Positions 32,857 to 45,304 of a stretch of DNA of 60,000 bases are shown here, in pieces; positions within the stretch are counted from its first letter, which is position 1; each line of letters begins with the position of its first letter. Under the pieces are notes generated by a model, which worked only from the letters and a program-made list of their open reading frames with translations, was not told where the DNA came from and did not search any database. Both the position numbers and the translations under genes were made by a program. The stretch is taken from positions 55,996,338-56,056,337 of the forward strand of contig NC_087064.1 in the NCBI RefSeq assembly GCF_963678635.1, given 5' to 3'. The DNA is from Symsagittifera roscoffensis. Taxonomy: Eukaryota > Xenacoelomorpha > Acoela > Convolutidae.

Positions 32857-34548
32857 ATGTCAATTGTAATGGGCCCTTCCGTCATGCGACGGTCTGTGCA
32901 TAGGCTGCATAGGGCTTTACCAACGCTATATATAAATAAATTGGAAATACTTAATGGAAAAATCACATTGACTTTAAAGCATCCAGAGAAAAGTCATTCA
33001 AAATCTCTCCTCCTCGATAATAGCACTGATGAAATTTTTTATCAAGGCGAGAAGAAGATTAGAAGAGCAATTAACGAGAGTAACCTTAGCAAAAAATTGG
33101 GGAAAGCGAGAGAGATAGCGCCGCGGTGGTTGATGGAAAATTTTGGCCGTCAGTTTTGCAGGTCTTCATAACTGTGAACAGAAAGAGTTCAAACATAGTG
33201 AATGAAATCCAAAAAAATTTAAACCCCCAGAAAGACAAGATAGACCGTGGGGTAAAGAAAGTGATATGTCAGTAAAAGTTTTAGAGGGAATTGATTTACC
33301 AAGGTGGGTGCAAAAAATTGTATCATGAAGAAGACCAATACGAAGACAGACTGCTGGAGATTTTACAGTCAGACCAATTGAAAGCAACGAATGACCCTGA
33401 TAATTCAGCGGGCACAAAAAATGAGAAAGAGGTTAACAAAGAGCTGTTGAGTTTGGAAAAGAGCAATAACATCAGTGAACATCCAAACACCAAATTGAGG
33501 TAAGCAGGTTGTCAATCGCATCGTTTGTACGGCTTAGCAAAAGTAATCAAGAAAGAAATACACTGCTATATCTCTGCCTGGAAGTTCATATGAGAACCAG
33601 AAGAAACTAATTCAGGGAGAGAACATAGAATCAAAACAATCAAAAAGCACGAAAGATTACTGAGAAGGTTGAATTAGACTTTGATGAGAACATGAACTCT
33701 TAGATTTTAATAGTTTGTACACTAATGTTTCACTTAAAGAGGCTATCGAATTATCACTCAGAAAACTTTATGAGTAAGAAAAACCTCCAGACACTATGAA
33801 GGGATTGCAAAACCTTGCTGTAGGTCGAGTGCACTTGAATTGCAATATTATTTGTATGTTCTCGGCTGAGTTGGGAGAAAGAAGACAACATTGAAAGGAA
33901 ATAATATTCTTTCTGAGATTTGTAATGATTTTGCGAGAACTGTGCAAGAAGATCAAGAAGAATTGTTAAAAGCTGGAAATCAATTAAATCCTAATCTATA
34001 GTTTACTTTAGAGAAGGTTAACGAGAAAGGCGACTAAGCCTTTCCTGATATGAGTGATATTTGCGGATGTTATCAAAAACCAATTTATACAGGGAATATT
34101 CTTAATTTTAGGAACTTTGCTTTACTCCATTATAAAAAGAACAAAAAAAAGACACAATTCATCGAATTTTTAGAAGCACTTCAACTTGAAACCATTTCGA
34201 TGAAACATGAAGGTAAATGAAAAGTAAATAAAAAACATTCGCTGAATAACCAATACCCAGAATTTTGGACCGATAATATTGTTTCGAGGACACTTAACAG
34301 ACTCATCAAAGAAAAATACAATAAGAGCCCTGGTAAGGACTTACATCAAGGGAGTATTGATAATCCAGGCACACCACCCATGATGGTGGTGCAGTACCGA
34401 GGCAATGAAAGTCCGATGCTGGCTATTAAGGTGCGCAACATAATCAAGGCACCAATTGTTTTCACATCAAAAAATTGAAAACCTGCGTACCATCCTTAAA
34501 AGTTTCTTTTTTGCGTGAATTGAAATAACTAAAAGGGGTTTACAAAAT
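32857..34548 (+). pseudogene. Penelope-like element: RT and start of GIY-YIG domain (part 1)
   Basis: Decayed coding sequence in shifting frames. It contains ITLTLKHPEKSHSKSLLLDN, then DFNSLYTNVSLKEAIELSL (a characteristic RT motif A of Penelope-like elements), FTLEKVNEKGD, and YQKPIYTGNILNFRNFALL (matching the YxKPTxTGxxLNxRS region), NNQYPEFWTDNI, then KKLKTCVPSLK and KGVYKI, the linker and first strand of the GIY-YIG endonuclease. It stops at 34548 where the Polinton begins and resumes in the GIY-YIG fold at 47315. The YADD motif is not clearly readable, so part of the palm may be deleted. Confidence 0.75.
34543..34548. repeat. 6-bp target duplication of the Polinton, left copy
   Basis: CAAAAT precedes the left terminal inverted repeat; CAAGAT follows the right one at 47315-47320 (5 of 6 match). 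Polintons are known to duplicate 6 bp. Confidence 0.7.
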
Positions 34549-35085
34549 TGTAGTAGATGTTAGGGCTTAAGTGTGCGGGTCCTTGGAGACCCACCTGTTT
34601 TAAGATAGGGAATGGAATATGCGGTCTCCAAGCTATGTAATAGCATTGGGTGTACATTCCACAATGTATTAAGATAGGAAATAATATTGGTATGGTTTCA
34701 TGGTTTGTGTAATGGCAAGAGAATGGAAAGAAACTGTTTTGTTTTGGATATTTTTTGGATATTGTGTTAAAATGTTTACCTTTTTTGTAAAAATTGCGCC
34801 GCGCGTTATCAATTTGTAAATAATAATGGTGTATTACGTGTAGGTTATGGAATGATGTTTTTTGTTTCATGGTAAGTCAATGGTAAGTTTCAAAACTTGA
34901 GATATTTTTATCAAAAAAAAGAAAACTTTTCAAAAAACTTCAAAACATGATAAGATTTGATATAACTTGACTTATAATCTAATTTATTAGATAATTTTTT
35001 TAAAAACAGTGTACTATCTTCCTGAAACTATGTTGAAACCTACTGGAACTTCAGAAAAAATTAAGTTTTTCGAGAAAAAAAATAA
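34549..35085 (+). repeat. Left terminal inverted repeat of the Polinton
   Basis: Begins (A/T)GTAGTAGATGTTAG and contains GGTCCTTGGAGACCCACCTG. The reverse complement of 47314-46770 follows the same order of blocks for about 540 bp at roughly 70% identity. The inner limit is approximate. Confidence 0.8.
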
Positions 35086-35219
35086 ATTGCGAAGAAGATA
35101 TATGAATGACTAAATCGTTGAGTAAATTTACTGCCATAGTTTACTCTCACAAATAAAAATCTATTTATTTTCTTAAATTTAATTAGGAAAATCAAAGCAT
35201 GCACATAATGAATATTATT

Positions 35220-35910
35220 CAAGTTTCTCTGGTAGAACTTAAAAAGGAGAAATGCTAAATAAATTGCCTAAAACTCACTTAAATTATCAATTTATTGTAG
35301 ATTTCTGGGAGCCATTCACCGAAAATTTTTTAATAGAAAGGAATAAACTGTTCTTTTTCGAACCAGAGAATCAGCAAAGTAGTAAGTTTTGTCCAGTCGA
35401 GCAATCATGACCCAGTGTTCTCCTCTATCTTTCCATGGAGTTCAGTTGATGATTGCCAAAGAGTATTTTGTTAGTTGAGGTACTTTACCAGAGGGGTAAG
35501 TTCCCATGTACTTAAACCTGAGCTTATTTATTCTTTCAATATTATGCAGAAAAAAATATCAATCTTTTCAACTGTTTGTTGATTTACATCTAAAAACGAC
35601 GAAATTGATATCTTGATAATGCAATTTAGGATTTTATAAAAAAGTAAGATCAATCACTTACTTTTAGCTATTGAAACAAGAAAGTCTCATACACAGGTCT
35701 TAGGAACTGGACAAAGGTTATTTCAAAATGAGAAGTACTGAATAAATTGCATAAAGTCCACACAAATTATCAGTTTTTTGTAGTTTTCTGGGAAATTTTC
35801 AAGTATACTTTTTTGTTAGAAAGGATTAAGCTATTCTTTTTCGACCCAGAAAATCAGCAAAGTAGTAAGTTTTGTCCAGTCGAGCAATCATAACCCAGTC
35901 TTCTCTTCTA
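35220..35910 (+). repeat. Two direct copies of a roughly 200-bp block inside the Polinton
   Basis: About 35220-35430 and about 35700-35910 share AAATTATCA, TTTTTCGA(A/C)CCAGA and a nearly identical stretch beginning AATCAGCAAAGTAGTAAGTT. The period is about 484 bp. No ORF crosses either copy. Confidence 0.75.
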
Positions 35911-36057
35911 TATCATCAAAGAATGTATTCTTTTAATGTCAAAAGAATATTGAAGACAATGTGGACCTTTTCCTTTCATCATAACCTTTGTTTGATTTTG
36001 TTCTAAATTACAAGCAAAAAAGTGACTTAGGTCAGAAGTTTGAATAAACAACACTGA

Positions 36058-36345
36058 TTATTTCTCAGGTAAATAAACGGCAATTTTTTGTGAATTTTTA
36101 TCTAATGATACAAAGATTCCGTTATATTCAAATGATTGAGCACCTAGACGTTCTCGATTTTTGTTTTTCATGGCTACAACTATATCAACAATACTTGGAT
36201 GCAATCCTGGTTCAATAGGCATCGGTTTAACCTTTCTTTTCTCCTCAGGACATTCTCTGCCATCTACGAACGTAAACTTTCCCTCAGTAACATTTTGGTA
36301 TGATGTTTCTGAAATGGTAAACTCCCATTCTCCTTTAAAAATCAA
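36058..36345 (-). CDS. Polinton-associated protein of unknown function (fragment)
   Basis: A 95-residue ORF reads MIFKGEWEFTISETSY, ECPEEKRKVKP, LHPSIVDIVVAMKNKNRERL and YNGIFVSLDKNSQKIAVYL. The GEWE-xx-IxE-x-SY opening resembles a protein family repeatedly found in animal Mavericks. I recall no assured function for it, so no role is assigned. It lies 3' of the integrase in the same orientation. Upstream of the M the frame is closed, so it may be the C-terminal part of a larger gene. Confidence 0.5.
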   Translation of the reverse strand: MIFKGEWEFTISETSYQNVTEGKFTFVDGRECPEEKRKVKPMPIEPGLHPSIVDIVVAMKNKNRERLGAQSFEYNGIFVSLDKNSQKIAVYLPEK

Positions 36346-36469
36346 TTTGCTCGCTGTTAGAAACTAACTCAGTAGTAAAAAAAATCCATGAAAACTGATC
36401 GATGGAAAATTACTTTAAAAAATGATTCACCTTTAATCTGAACTTTTTCTCTGTAAACTGTGGTTTGTA

Positions 36470-37144
36470 CCTCTTTCGAAACAGAATATCGTTCTTTGAA
36501 AATCTAGCACTATCTCCAATTTTAATTTTCATTTTCTTATAACTTGTTAGAGGTTTATTGCACACACTTCAGAGTAAATCAGTGTTCTTGACATCTCTAG
36601 GTGATTTCCCAGCAGATCTATTGACACGACAATTCATTGTAGACACCAATTGAGGTAACTTGAGAATGAATTTTCACCATGATGTTTTATGTAGCAGTAC
36701 ACCATGTGTTTTAATGACTGAATGGCTCTCTCTGCAAATGCAGCCTTTGTTTCCGTCATTGTTTTTTAAATTTCAATGTCTTTCAACTTGCAAAAGTTTT
36801 TTGAAAGTTCCCCATACTCTGTTCCTTTATCAACCCAAATTTTTAAAGGAGTGTTTTTTTGAGTAATTAATTTTTTCAAAAGCTCGCAAAGTGTCAATGG
36901 CATATTTTGTTTTTATTGTTTGAACTCTGAAAAATTGCTGAAAATCATCAACGACAACCAATAAATATTTGACTGCATTGTTATGACTCGCTAGTTTGTC
37001 CACAAAAAGCCAAGTCCATACACCAAATTTCATTGATATATTTTGAAAAAATTTGAAGTTTTCAGAAACGTCTGATTGAAGGACCAAATTTTGTATACGA
37101 TTTCTTGGTTTGTAAATATTGCTCTGCTTTCTTTTTTTTGACAA
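36470..37144 (-). pseudogene. Polinton integrase (DDE/retroviral-type)
   Basis: The intact N-terminal ORF (36830-37144) has a basic start, then WTWLFVDKLASHN (first Asp) and AVKYLLVVVDDFQQFFRV. In following frames come IWVDKGTEYGEL (second Asp) and ETKAAFAERAIQSLK (Glu), completing a D,D,E triad, then a stop-interrupted C-terminal segment. This is the retrovirus-like integrase of Polintons that acts on the terminal inverted repeats. The frame is broken near 36840 and again downstream. Confidence 0.75.
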
Positions 37145-37159
37145 ACCGCTTTCAAAAAC

Positions 37160-37638
37160 TCATGATAAAACAAAATGATAGCTATGATTTACATTTTACC
37201 TACAAAAACATGCAAATGCTTTTTTTCTGCACAGTGAAGAGTTTTTGCGTAACAAAATGGTTACTTACTACACCTCCAATAATATTCTTCATCTGTGAAA
37301 ATCAACTTATGACTTTTTGGACAGGCGTAGTCATCTAAGTTTGAAAACTTTGTTTCCAAAACTTCTCATAAAATTTCACATTTTTCATAACTTTTTGCAG
37401 AAAACTCCGTTTCTAGAGCTTTTAATTTTTCAATACTTATTCAAGCTCAGCAAATTTTTCATAACCCTTGTTCCATATGATTTCATGAAGATACTTCGTA
37501 CACCAAGCAAATTGAGATGTTGCTTGAAGTTTTTGGGAGGAAGAAAGGAATATCCCACTGTTGTCCATTTTTATAAAATCCTAACCCTTTCACTAGTTTG
37601 TTTTTAATACACTCAATATCCAAAACAACCAGACTCAT
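37160..37638 (-). pseudogene. Polinton ORF of unknown function
   Basis: From ATG 37638 the minus strand reads MSLVVLDIECIKNKLVKGLG, FYKNGQQWDIPFFLPPK, then GVRSIFMKSYGTRVMKN before the first stop, with weaker coding-like sequence beyond. VVLDIEC resembles the first acidic motif of DnaQ-like exonucleases, but no second motif is secure. It sits directly upstream of the integrase, same strand. Confidence 0.45.
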
Positions 37639-38562
37639 GATGTTAGTTATTTTCACTGATGTTTTTGGTTTAAATGACTAAGAATCAAACAATGCAATTA
37701 CTGTTGAAGAAAAAATTGATTTATAAACAGAAGAATAGTTCAGTCATGTGACCAAGAAAACTGCAACTAGAAAATCTAGAATCTATGTACAACAAAACAA
37801 TATCCAGTTCCCTTACGCGTAGTACGATTCAGAGACCCAGCTGCTTTATATAAAAATGCACGAAATCTGAAAATTTTCGAATTTGCAAAAAAAATAATCC
37901 CCCCAGGAATTTCCGTATCCAATTGGACCCCAAAAAAAACTTTTTCGTCCATTTCTTTCAAATTTGTGTTTGGGTCCAAAACAATACACGTACAAGGAGA
38001 AAAAATATTTCTTTTTTTATTTGATGAAAACTCATGAAAGAGTTCTATTCAATTTATGAAAGTTCGTTTTCTACAGTAAAATTGTCAATAATCATACTAA
38101 TTTTCTTGAATGTTTCAACATAAGACAAAAACGAGGGGATAAAATCAACCAATTTATGATACTCCTAGTTTCCAACTGATATTTTCGATTGTTTTTCCAA
38201 GTGTTTTCTTTCATAAGATATTCTATAAGATCTATTTCTTTATTACCTGAACGAGAAATTAAAAAAATTTTACGTCTTCCATAATGCAAAGTCCACTCAA
38301 AGCTCAAAAAAATTGTGATTCTGGATCCAAACCTTGCAAATTTAATAAGCGTCGATACTCTAAAGCTGTTAGCGAAATTTTATCGGACTTTGCTTGTAAA
38401 ATACTACGAAAAAGTCCCAATATATTTTGAAGCCTTGAAACAAGATTTCTGGAAAAACCAATGTTCCAACTCATACTGCTCAACTAAAAGAAATTAAAAA
38501 AAAAATTTTTTAAGAAGATGAATATTTGAATTACATGAATAAATTAACATCACTCAATGAAA

Positions 38563-38865
38563 CTATCGAAAATAGCATTTTTTTACAAAGATAAAGTCTC
38601 CCAAGCCATGAGCAAGTTCTTTGAATTCGTTCAAAGTATAGTTGTCATAGGCAACTTGACTCAAGACTTCGTTCTTCTTTGCAGTGAAGAGTCGAATCTG
38701 GACAAAGGGTGGCTTTTTCACACTGTACTTTTTGATTGTGACACACCCCCTTCTCATCTTTTATGTTGCTATATCATACACCGCATGACAGTTCACATGT
38801 TCCTGCTCCCTGGTTGAGTCTTTGTCAGAATAGGGTTCCAACAGAGGAACGAGTCCAAGATTTTC
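38563..38865 (-). pseudogene. Polinton ORF of unknown function
   Basis: One frame across a single in-frame TAA reads VFHDAENLGLVPLLEPYSDK ... HVNCHAVYDIAT, stop, then MRRGCVTIKKYSVKKPPFVQ ... DNYTLNEFKELAHGLGDFIF. The composition looks coding and the frame is kept over the stop, so this was one protein. Sequence to about 38000 (for example SFEWTLHYGRRKIFLISRSG) may be a continuation after frameshifts. I do not recognise the family. Confidence 0.45.
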
Positions 38866-40351
38866 AGCATCGTGAAAAACAGTTTTCTGTCATGCTGATA
38901 TTCTTTCTCCTTTTCTTATCACCGTAGACTTGCTGGGATTTTTCGATTTGTCCCGATTCATTTTTCCCGGATTTTTGGGAGAAAGAAAATTTCCCCATTC
39001 TTTTCTGATTTTCAGCATTTTCAATATTATTGGGAAGGATTTTTTTTTGTGAATACTTGATTAGTTTGAGAAGCCAACTGATCAGTAGTAAATATTTCAA
39101 AGTATGATTTTTGGAAATATATGGAAAAAAGGAAACGTAAATCACTCCCCGTACATTCAAAATAAGACATTTTTTGTTCAAATACAAAAATGAGTAGGTG
39201 ATGAAGCAAATATGGACATTACGTTGGTGCTAGAACTACTATATAAGCAACTCAATGTGGACAAAACAACTAATCTATGATGGCATCTTCTATGTGTCAA
39301 GCATACTCCGTTTTTTTTTCGAGTTACAATGCAGAATCTTTTTTTAACTGTCTAAGAAAATTTTATGAAATTTTAATTGTTACTCAAGACTACTAAGTAT
39401 CTAACCATTCATCTTTCTGCCTAGTAGAAAATTGCAAGTTTCCTTAATTCTTTAAAGGATCATCACTCAATCAAATTTTGCAAAGGTTAGATAAATTTCA
39501 TTTCATTTACCAATTTTGTGACTGTATTAATACTTTGTACAATAACAGCTTTTACTCCAATATTATTTCATCAAAAGGTGAAGCTTTCAATCAAATGAAT
39601 CGTGCAAATGTTTTGGTTTTCTCAACAAGTGTGCAGAAATTTTTATGAAAATTTTGTGTAAGATACAAGTTTTTTGTGGTTTTTCAGAAAACAGATACTG
39701 CCAAAACCTAGCTTTTTTCTCATGCATTTACCAAAAACACAAAATTTGATTGTACAAAAAAACTTTATTGTACGTTAATTTATTGCTAAGTTTCTTGATT
39801 ACTGATAATTTAAGTGCTATTGCCTATCTTAATACACTGTTTTTGGGATGTTTTTGATCAACATACATGCAAAAAATGAATTTTTTAATGATCGAAAATA
39901 GTGGAAAGAATTCAGAATTTTTAATTGTCAATAATGCAAGAAAATTAATGCAATTTTTCTTAAAATGCAAATTTTTTTTATTTTTGGTGCAAAAATTATG
40001 GTGCAAAAATTGGCTTGTTGCAAAAATTATATTAAAATTTTTAACATGCGTGCGAAAACTGTAAGGATTTATTTATCATCTGAGCGAAAAAAACATTGTG
40101 AACCTTTTCACAAGATGTTAAAACTGATTTAAAGTTTTTACCATATTTGCATTAACATTTCGTAAAAACATTCGCCAATTTCAAAATTAGTTTGATTTTA
40201 ATCCGTGTGCAAACAAACTTTAACTAATTTTTTATGACCTCTTACCTTATCTCTTGGTTCCTATCTCTCAAAAATAAAATTACTAGATGCAAACAAAACT
40301 AAATTACAAAACACAAGACAACAACCAAGTTAATTACTAATCAAAGAGCTG

Positions 40352-40726
40352 TCAAGCAGCTGATTTCTCAAGATTTTGAAGATTCTCAATGCAACGCAAA
40401 GCTGGTCTTGCCTCCATCGCCGGTGGTTGTGTTGGTGATTCGCTGACAGGAGTCATTGGCTCAGAGAACCCATCATCCTCTTCGATGGTAATTGGTTTCT
40501 CCACAGAACCCTTTTCCCAAGGAAAGGGGAATTCGTCGACTGGTTGAGCCGCATGTCTAGAGTCAGGAGTGTTGGGGTAGTTCATTCCCACAGGCTCGTA
40601 CACATCCTCCACCTTTTGCATTCTTGCAAGTTGGTTCACTGTGATGGGTACTTGCGTCATTTGATGTTCGTTGAAAACTCTTTGCATCACCTTCACCATG
40701 TGCCAGACTTTGATTGGGATGTCCAT
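40352..40726 (-). CDS. Intact 124-aa ORF inside the Polinton, unknown
   Basis: An uninterrupted ORF starting MDIPIKVWHMVKVMQRVFNE, with a proline- and acid-rich second half (for example PITIEEDDGFSEPMTPVSES), ending NLEKSAA. No signal peptide or membrane segment. Its G+C is visibly above the surrounding sequence and it has no stop, in contrast to every other gene in this element. It lies alone in the middle of the element, on the left-half strand. It could be a small conserved Polinton gene or captured host sequence; I do not recognise it. Confidence 0.6.
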   Translation of the reverse strand: MDIPIKVWHMVKVMQRVFNEHQMTQVPITVNQLARMQKVEDVYEPVGMNYPNTPDSRHAAQPVDEFPFPWEKGSVEKPITIEEDDGFSEPMTPVSESPTQPPAMEARPALRCIENLQNLEKSAA

Positions 40727-41829
40727 TCGGGCCGAAAATACTCCAGAGACTTTTTCTCACACTTGAATTTGTACTAGATCAGGCAAAAATTCTACAGAGT
40801 ACAGAAAGTTGCTGTTTTGCACTGAAAAGATCTTTTTGAGCAATAAGTTGAGAAAAAGATACAGAGTAAAAACAAGAAGGATTTAGAGAGGAGGTAGTTG
40901 ACGGTAGTTGAGTTGAAAATAAAATGATTTTTTTTTAAGAATGAGGAGTACCTTCAACTCAAAATGTGGGTTTGAACACTTTGGGAAGAAATGATTTTAT
41001 TCAAATGTTCAGTAGTCGTATCTAATCAGATTTTAATTTCCTTTGAGATAATTTTTGATAGGGATGTTCGATGTAAGGCGTTTTTGACAATTTCTTGTTT
41101 CCAATTACAAAGACCGTTCAATTACTTCAGGTTTCCGTATCCAATAAAAAACTTCACCTCTTAGGACCTAAGTTTACCAAATATGCAACAGTTTGCTGTA
41201 AAAAAAAAGAATTATGGCCGATATAAATAACAAAAAAAATCAAGTTGCGTCTCTGCAAATTTTCTCAGCCAGTCAATTGAATTTTTAATATATAATCAAT
41301 GAGAAATTAATGCGTTTTGAGTAGAAAGTCAATTTCTTCAATTTTGATGTAAAATTTAGAAGATAGCTCAAAATGGATGAATTTTTCAAAGCAGATCTCT
41401 GGAAATCTCATTCCAAATCTAATCAGGCAGGATTTTGAACTTTGAAAACCTTTAAAAGAATGAAGAAATAAAGAATTTTGCTGGGGAGTTTTGACAAATT
41501 TGGGAATTGGGTAGGGAATAAAAAGGTTCTTTGAAATTTTATCAGATGACTTTTTTTTAACTTCAAATTTTCCAACAAAAAAAACTTCTTGTCTTGTCAA
41601 ATAGGTTTCAACGTTAGCTTAAAGCTTTGCTACTCATTACTCGGTTCAAAAATATACTCTTTGGTTGTATAAGTTTCCCTGAATAGACCTTTGCTTAGTC
41701 AATGAACTCTATTTTAGACAAAATAAATGTCCAAAAAATAAGAAAAAAGTAAGATCCTATATCTATTTCATCAATAAGGAAATCGCACCGAAGATTTTCT
41801 TTTTTCTTCCAGAGTGAATCCAGAAAAAT

Positions 41830-42065
41830 CAAAAGCGATGACTTCATTACCACAAAAGGAAAATTGCGTGGGTGGTGACGTCACTTCTATTTAAAAAATG
41901 ACGTTATTACCATGAAAGAAAAATTGCCTGGATGATACCGCCACTTCTACTTGAAGAATGACCACACTGCCATAAAACAAAAATTGCGTTGATCGTGACG
42001 TCACTTCTACTCAAAGAATGACGTCATTTCCATAAAAAGTTAATTGCGTGAGCGATGACGTCATT
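41830..42065 (+). promoter_or_regulatory. About 62-bp tandem repeat with TGACGTCA palindromes
   Basis: Roughly four units, each with a site, then ACCATAAAAGAAAAATTGCG-like sequence, then another site and CACTTCTACTCAAAGAA. Exact TGACGTCA occurs at 41876-41883, 41996-42003, 42019-42026 and 42056-42063; variants occur at about 41838 (TGACTTCA), 41899 (TGACGTTA), 41935 and 41959. TGACGTCA is the consensus for CREB/ATF-type bZIP factors. The array ends about 215 bp before the first polymerase-gene coding sequence and probably forms its upstream region. Confidence 0.75.
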
Positions 42066-42989
42066 TATAGTATGAAAGCGCGTATTTTAATTAATCAAAT
42101 CAATAATTTCGTTTGCCAATCAAAAACACTCAATTAAATCTTACTTCAAATTTTACAATTCTTCACTTCGCCAAAAGAGAAAAGTAAGTTTTTTTATTTA
42201 ATCATTTGATACTTTAAACTTTTTGTTTTGGAAAATTTCTAAAGTCCCAGTTTAATTCTTTTCCTAATTTCGAAACGAGAAAGTTAATTGTGGAGACTGT
42301 GGAATCATGGATGTTCGCCAGCACGCAGCTCGACACCGGAAAAATTGTTCTAAATAGTAACATCTTGTCCTGATTGTAAGTATTTCACTTACAGTCGTTA
42401 AGAAAAGAGCTATCATATGGCCCAGAAGCATGCTCAACCATGCTCGAAGCAGTCGACGGTTTGTCCTTCTTGTTAACAAGAGTTGCCAAGTTATTACTTT
42501 CTCCAACAACATCGGAGAAACGAACATTCGGTTAAGCAACGGAAACCTAGTGATACGGTGGCTGAACTGAAGAAGATTGTGGAGGAAGAAGAGTAAGATG
42601 GTGAAAAATTTAAGGAGGAACTCAGCGCTTGTCATCATTTTCTAGTGGATACGGAGATAAAAATGGGAGAAATAAGATATTTAACTTTCAAATGTCCAAG
42701 TTAGGTACTAAAATAGTCAACGAGAAACCAGAAGAAGTCTTCAACAAGCTCGATTCTGCGGCAAAAATCACCAGGGTTTGTTCTTCGAAATATTGAGACC
42801 GGTGAATATTAATATTTTTACGCCCATGAAAACAGTACATTTTTTCAAAAATCCCATTTGCTGTGTACTAAAAAAGACTTGATAACAATTCAAGGGAAAG
42901 TAGAAAAATTTGATATAGTGGAGCAATGTACCCAGGAATGTCAGAACACAAAATGGAAATTCAAGTTGATTACTAACGTTACAATTTTT

Positions 42990-43083
42990 GCTGCTTTGTT
43001 CGAAAAAATCCCAAAGGGATGTCCGCACACTGTTTTGCTGCTTTGTTCGAAAAAATCCCAAAGGGATGTCCGCACACTGTCTA
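42990..43083 (+). repeat. 47-bp tandem duplication in the polymerase gene
   Basis: GCTGCTTTGTTCGAAAAAAT... is repeated head to tail at 42990-43036 and from 43037 with no mismatch seen over about 44 bases. Since 47 is not a multiple of three, it shifts the reading frame. The perfect match implies a recent event. Confidence 0.88.
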
Positions 43084-45304
43084 ACAAAGACAAGCAACCA
43101 TACAAAGATCCTTTGTGTCCTTTCCGCGCCTTGGCAATGTTCATGAACGGACACAATGATCTCGCCTTTCACACTTGTAGATACTCTACAGATTTCAAAA
43201 CAAAGTCTGGTTTTGATCTTTAAAATTTTCGTTGATTTTTCGCCGAAGACTTACCTGTTGTCGAGAAAATTTTGCACAGAAACATCTTTATTTACGATTT
43301 CGATAAACGAGAAATTGAATATGTAGGAAAACTAGCTCAATGAAGAATTGGAAGATTTGATAAAACAGTCAAACTACTGAGATTCAACAATCATATCAAT
43401 CATACAAATGATATCGATAGTTTCTCCAAGTGTTTTTGATGCCCTGGCTGTGACACTTTTTTCCATTAATCAAACCACTTCAATAAGCATCTCCTGAGAT
43501 GCAAAGATCGAGGGAGGCATAGATGCCCAAAAAATGTGTTTGAGCTTCGAGAAACCTTGTTTGAAAAGCTAGAAGGGTTCAAATTTCCAGTTTCTGAAGA
43601 TAACAAGCGTTTCAAAAATCTAGTAGTTTTCGATTTTGAGTCGATTTGTGTTCCTACAAAGAAACTACAAGAAATACAAACCACAACCTGGATTGTAAAG
43701 CATGTTGCAATTTCAATTTTTATATCATCGAATCTGATTGATGAACCCATCTTTTTGTTCAAGAAGGATCCAAAGAACCTGATCATGGTTTTTGTAAGCA
43801 ACCTCGAACTGTTGGCTGAAAAAAGTAAGCTGGAGTTGAGAACAAAATTTCAAGATATTGAAGTATCTGTCAATGAACGAATGAAAAATTTTTTGATCAG
43901 CTAAACGAACGGGATAAAAATTATTCATCTAACGAATTTGTGTACAAAGAAGAATGCATTGAAGACTCGGAAGAAGCTGAGATGTCGAGCCAGTTTTTGA
44001 GAATTCACAAAAGTCAGCCGATAGATTTAACACAACATCTTGAGAGATATGTACATACTTTACCTATTGTTGGTTTTAACAGCGGTAGATATGATTTAAA
44101 TTTGATCAAAACCTACTTACTCCCATATTTGATTCGCAATAAAGAACAAGAAACATTCGGCATCAAAAAGCGAACGACTTTATATTTTTCAAGTGTGGAG
44201 ATGTACAATTTTTCGACATTATAAAATTTCTGGGTGGGGCAACTACTCTGGACTATGCTCTCAAAGCCTATAAAGATAGCAAAACAAATTTATCTTTCCT
44301 TATCAGTGGTATGACAACCCTGACAGGCTTGATCTGCCAGGACTGCCGCCATAAGATGCAATTTCCAGTAAACTAAATAACAACAACCCTCTAGACAAAC
44401 TTTTTACTGACAATGAGAAACTGGGGAAGAGTGGCTTGATGAACCACAAGCACTGAAAACGCTTCAAATCAAGACTGTGTCCCCTTTTGCTTTGAATAAT
44501 TACAATTAATTACAAGAAACTTGGCAGAAAAACGGAATGACAGTATTCAAAGGTTTTTGCAGTGGTAAAACAACAAGGATGTTGTTCCAACCCTGGAGGC
44601 AATGCAAAAAAGGTTCAATTTTATCATAACAAGGGAATTGATCTGTTGAAACTTGGGTATACACTTCCACATCTGGCAAACATAAAACTATAAATTTTAA
44701 GTTTTTTCGATTTTGCGAGAAAGATAAAGATTTGTGTGGAAAAATACGAGAAGACATGACCGGCCGACTTTCCATTGTGTTCACTCAAAAAGTTGTAGCT
44801 GATGAAACATTCATCAAAGTTTCATCAAAGATACGTAAATCAATCGTAGGAGTTGACTCAAGTCAGCGTTCCCCTTTTCAATATTTCATGATGTGCCAAC
44901 AGGACTTTACACGAGATGCGAGTTTGACATTGATATGCAGAAATTCAAGGGTAGACATAATCGAACTCGCAAATTTGAAAATATGGTCATGTCTTTTTGC
45001 CAGTAAGCAAGACCAGAATGTTAAGTTGAGATTTTTTCACTTTTGGTAAACAGAACAAAAAATTACTTTTTAAATGTGAATGGTTACTGTGATCACTGTA
45101 AAAGGTTAGTCGAATCAATGGGATGCTGCTACCACTTCTGTTCCTGTCAAGAAGCTCGTCCCTCATTAAGAGAACCGGATAATGAGCGAGGAAATGAGAA
45201 GAGAGAGATGGATGCTATGCGACAAGAAAACACTAGAGAAAGGATAAAAAACTGAAAAAATGGGAGTGTGAGTGGTGGCAAAATTTCAAAACCAATGAAA
45301 AGAA

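Noticed and set aside
42264-43172. Minus-strand ORFs of 124-134 codons here
   Set aside because: Antisense to the polymerase N-terminal region, whose plus-strand motifs are clear.
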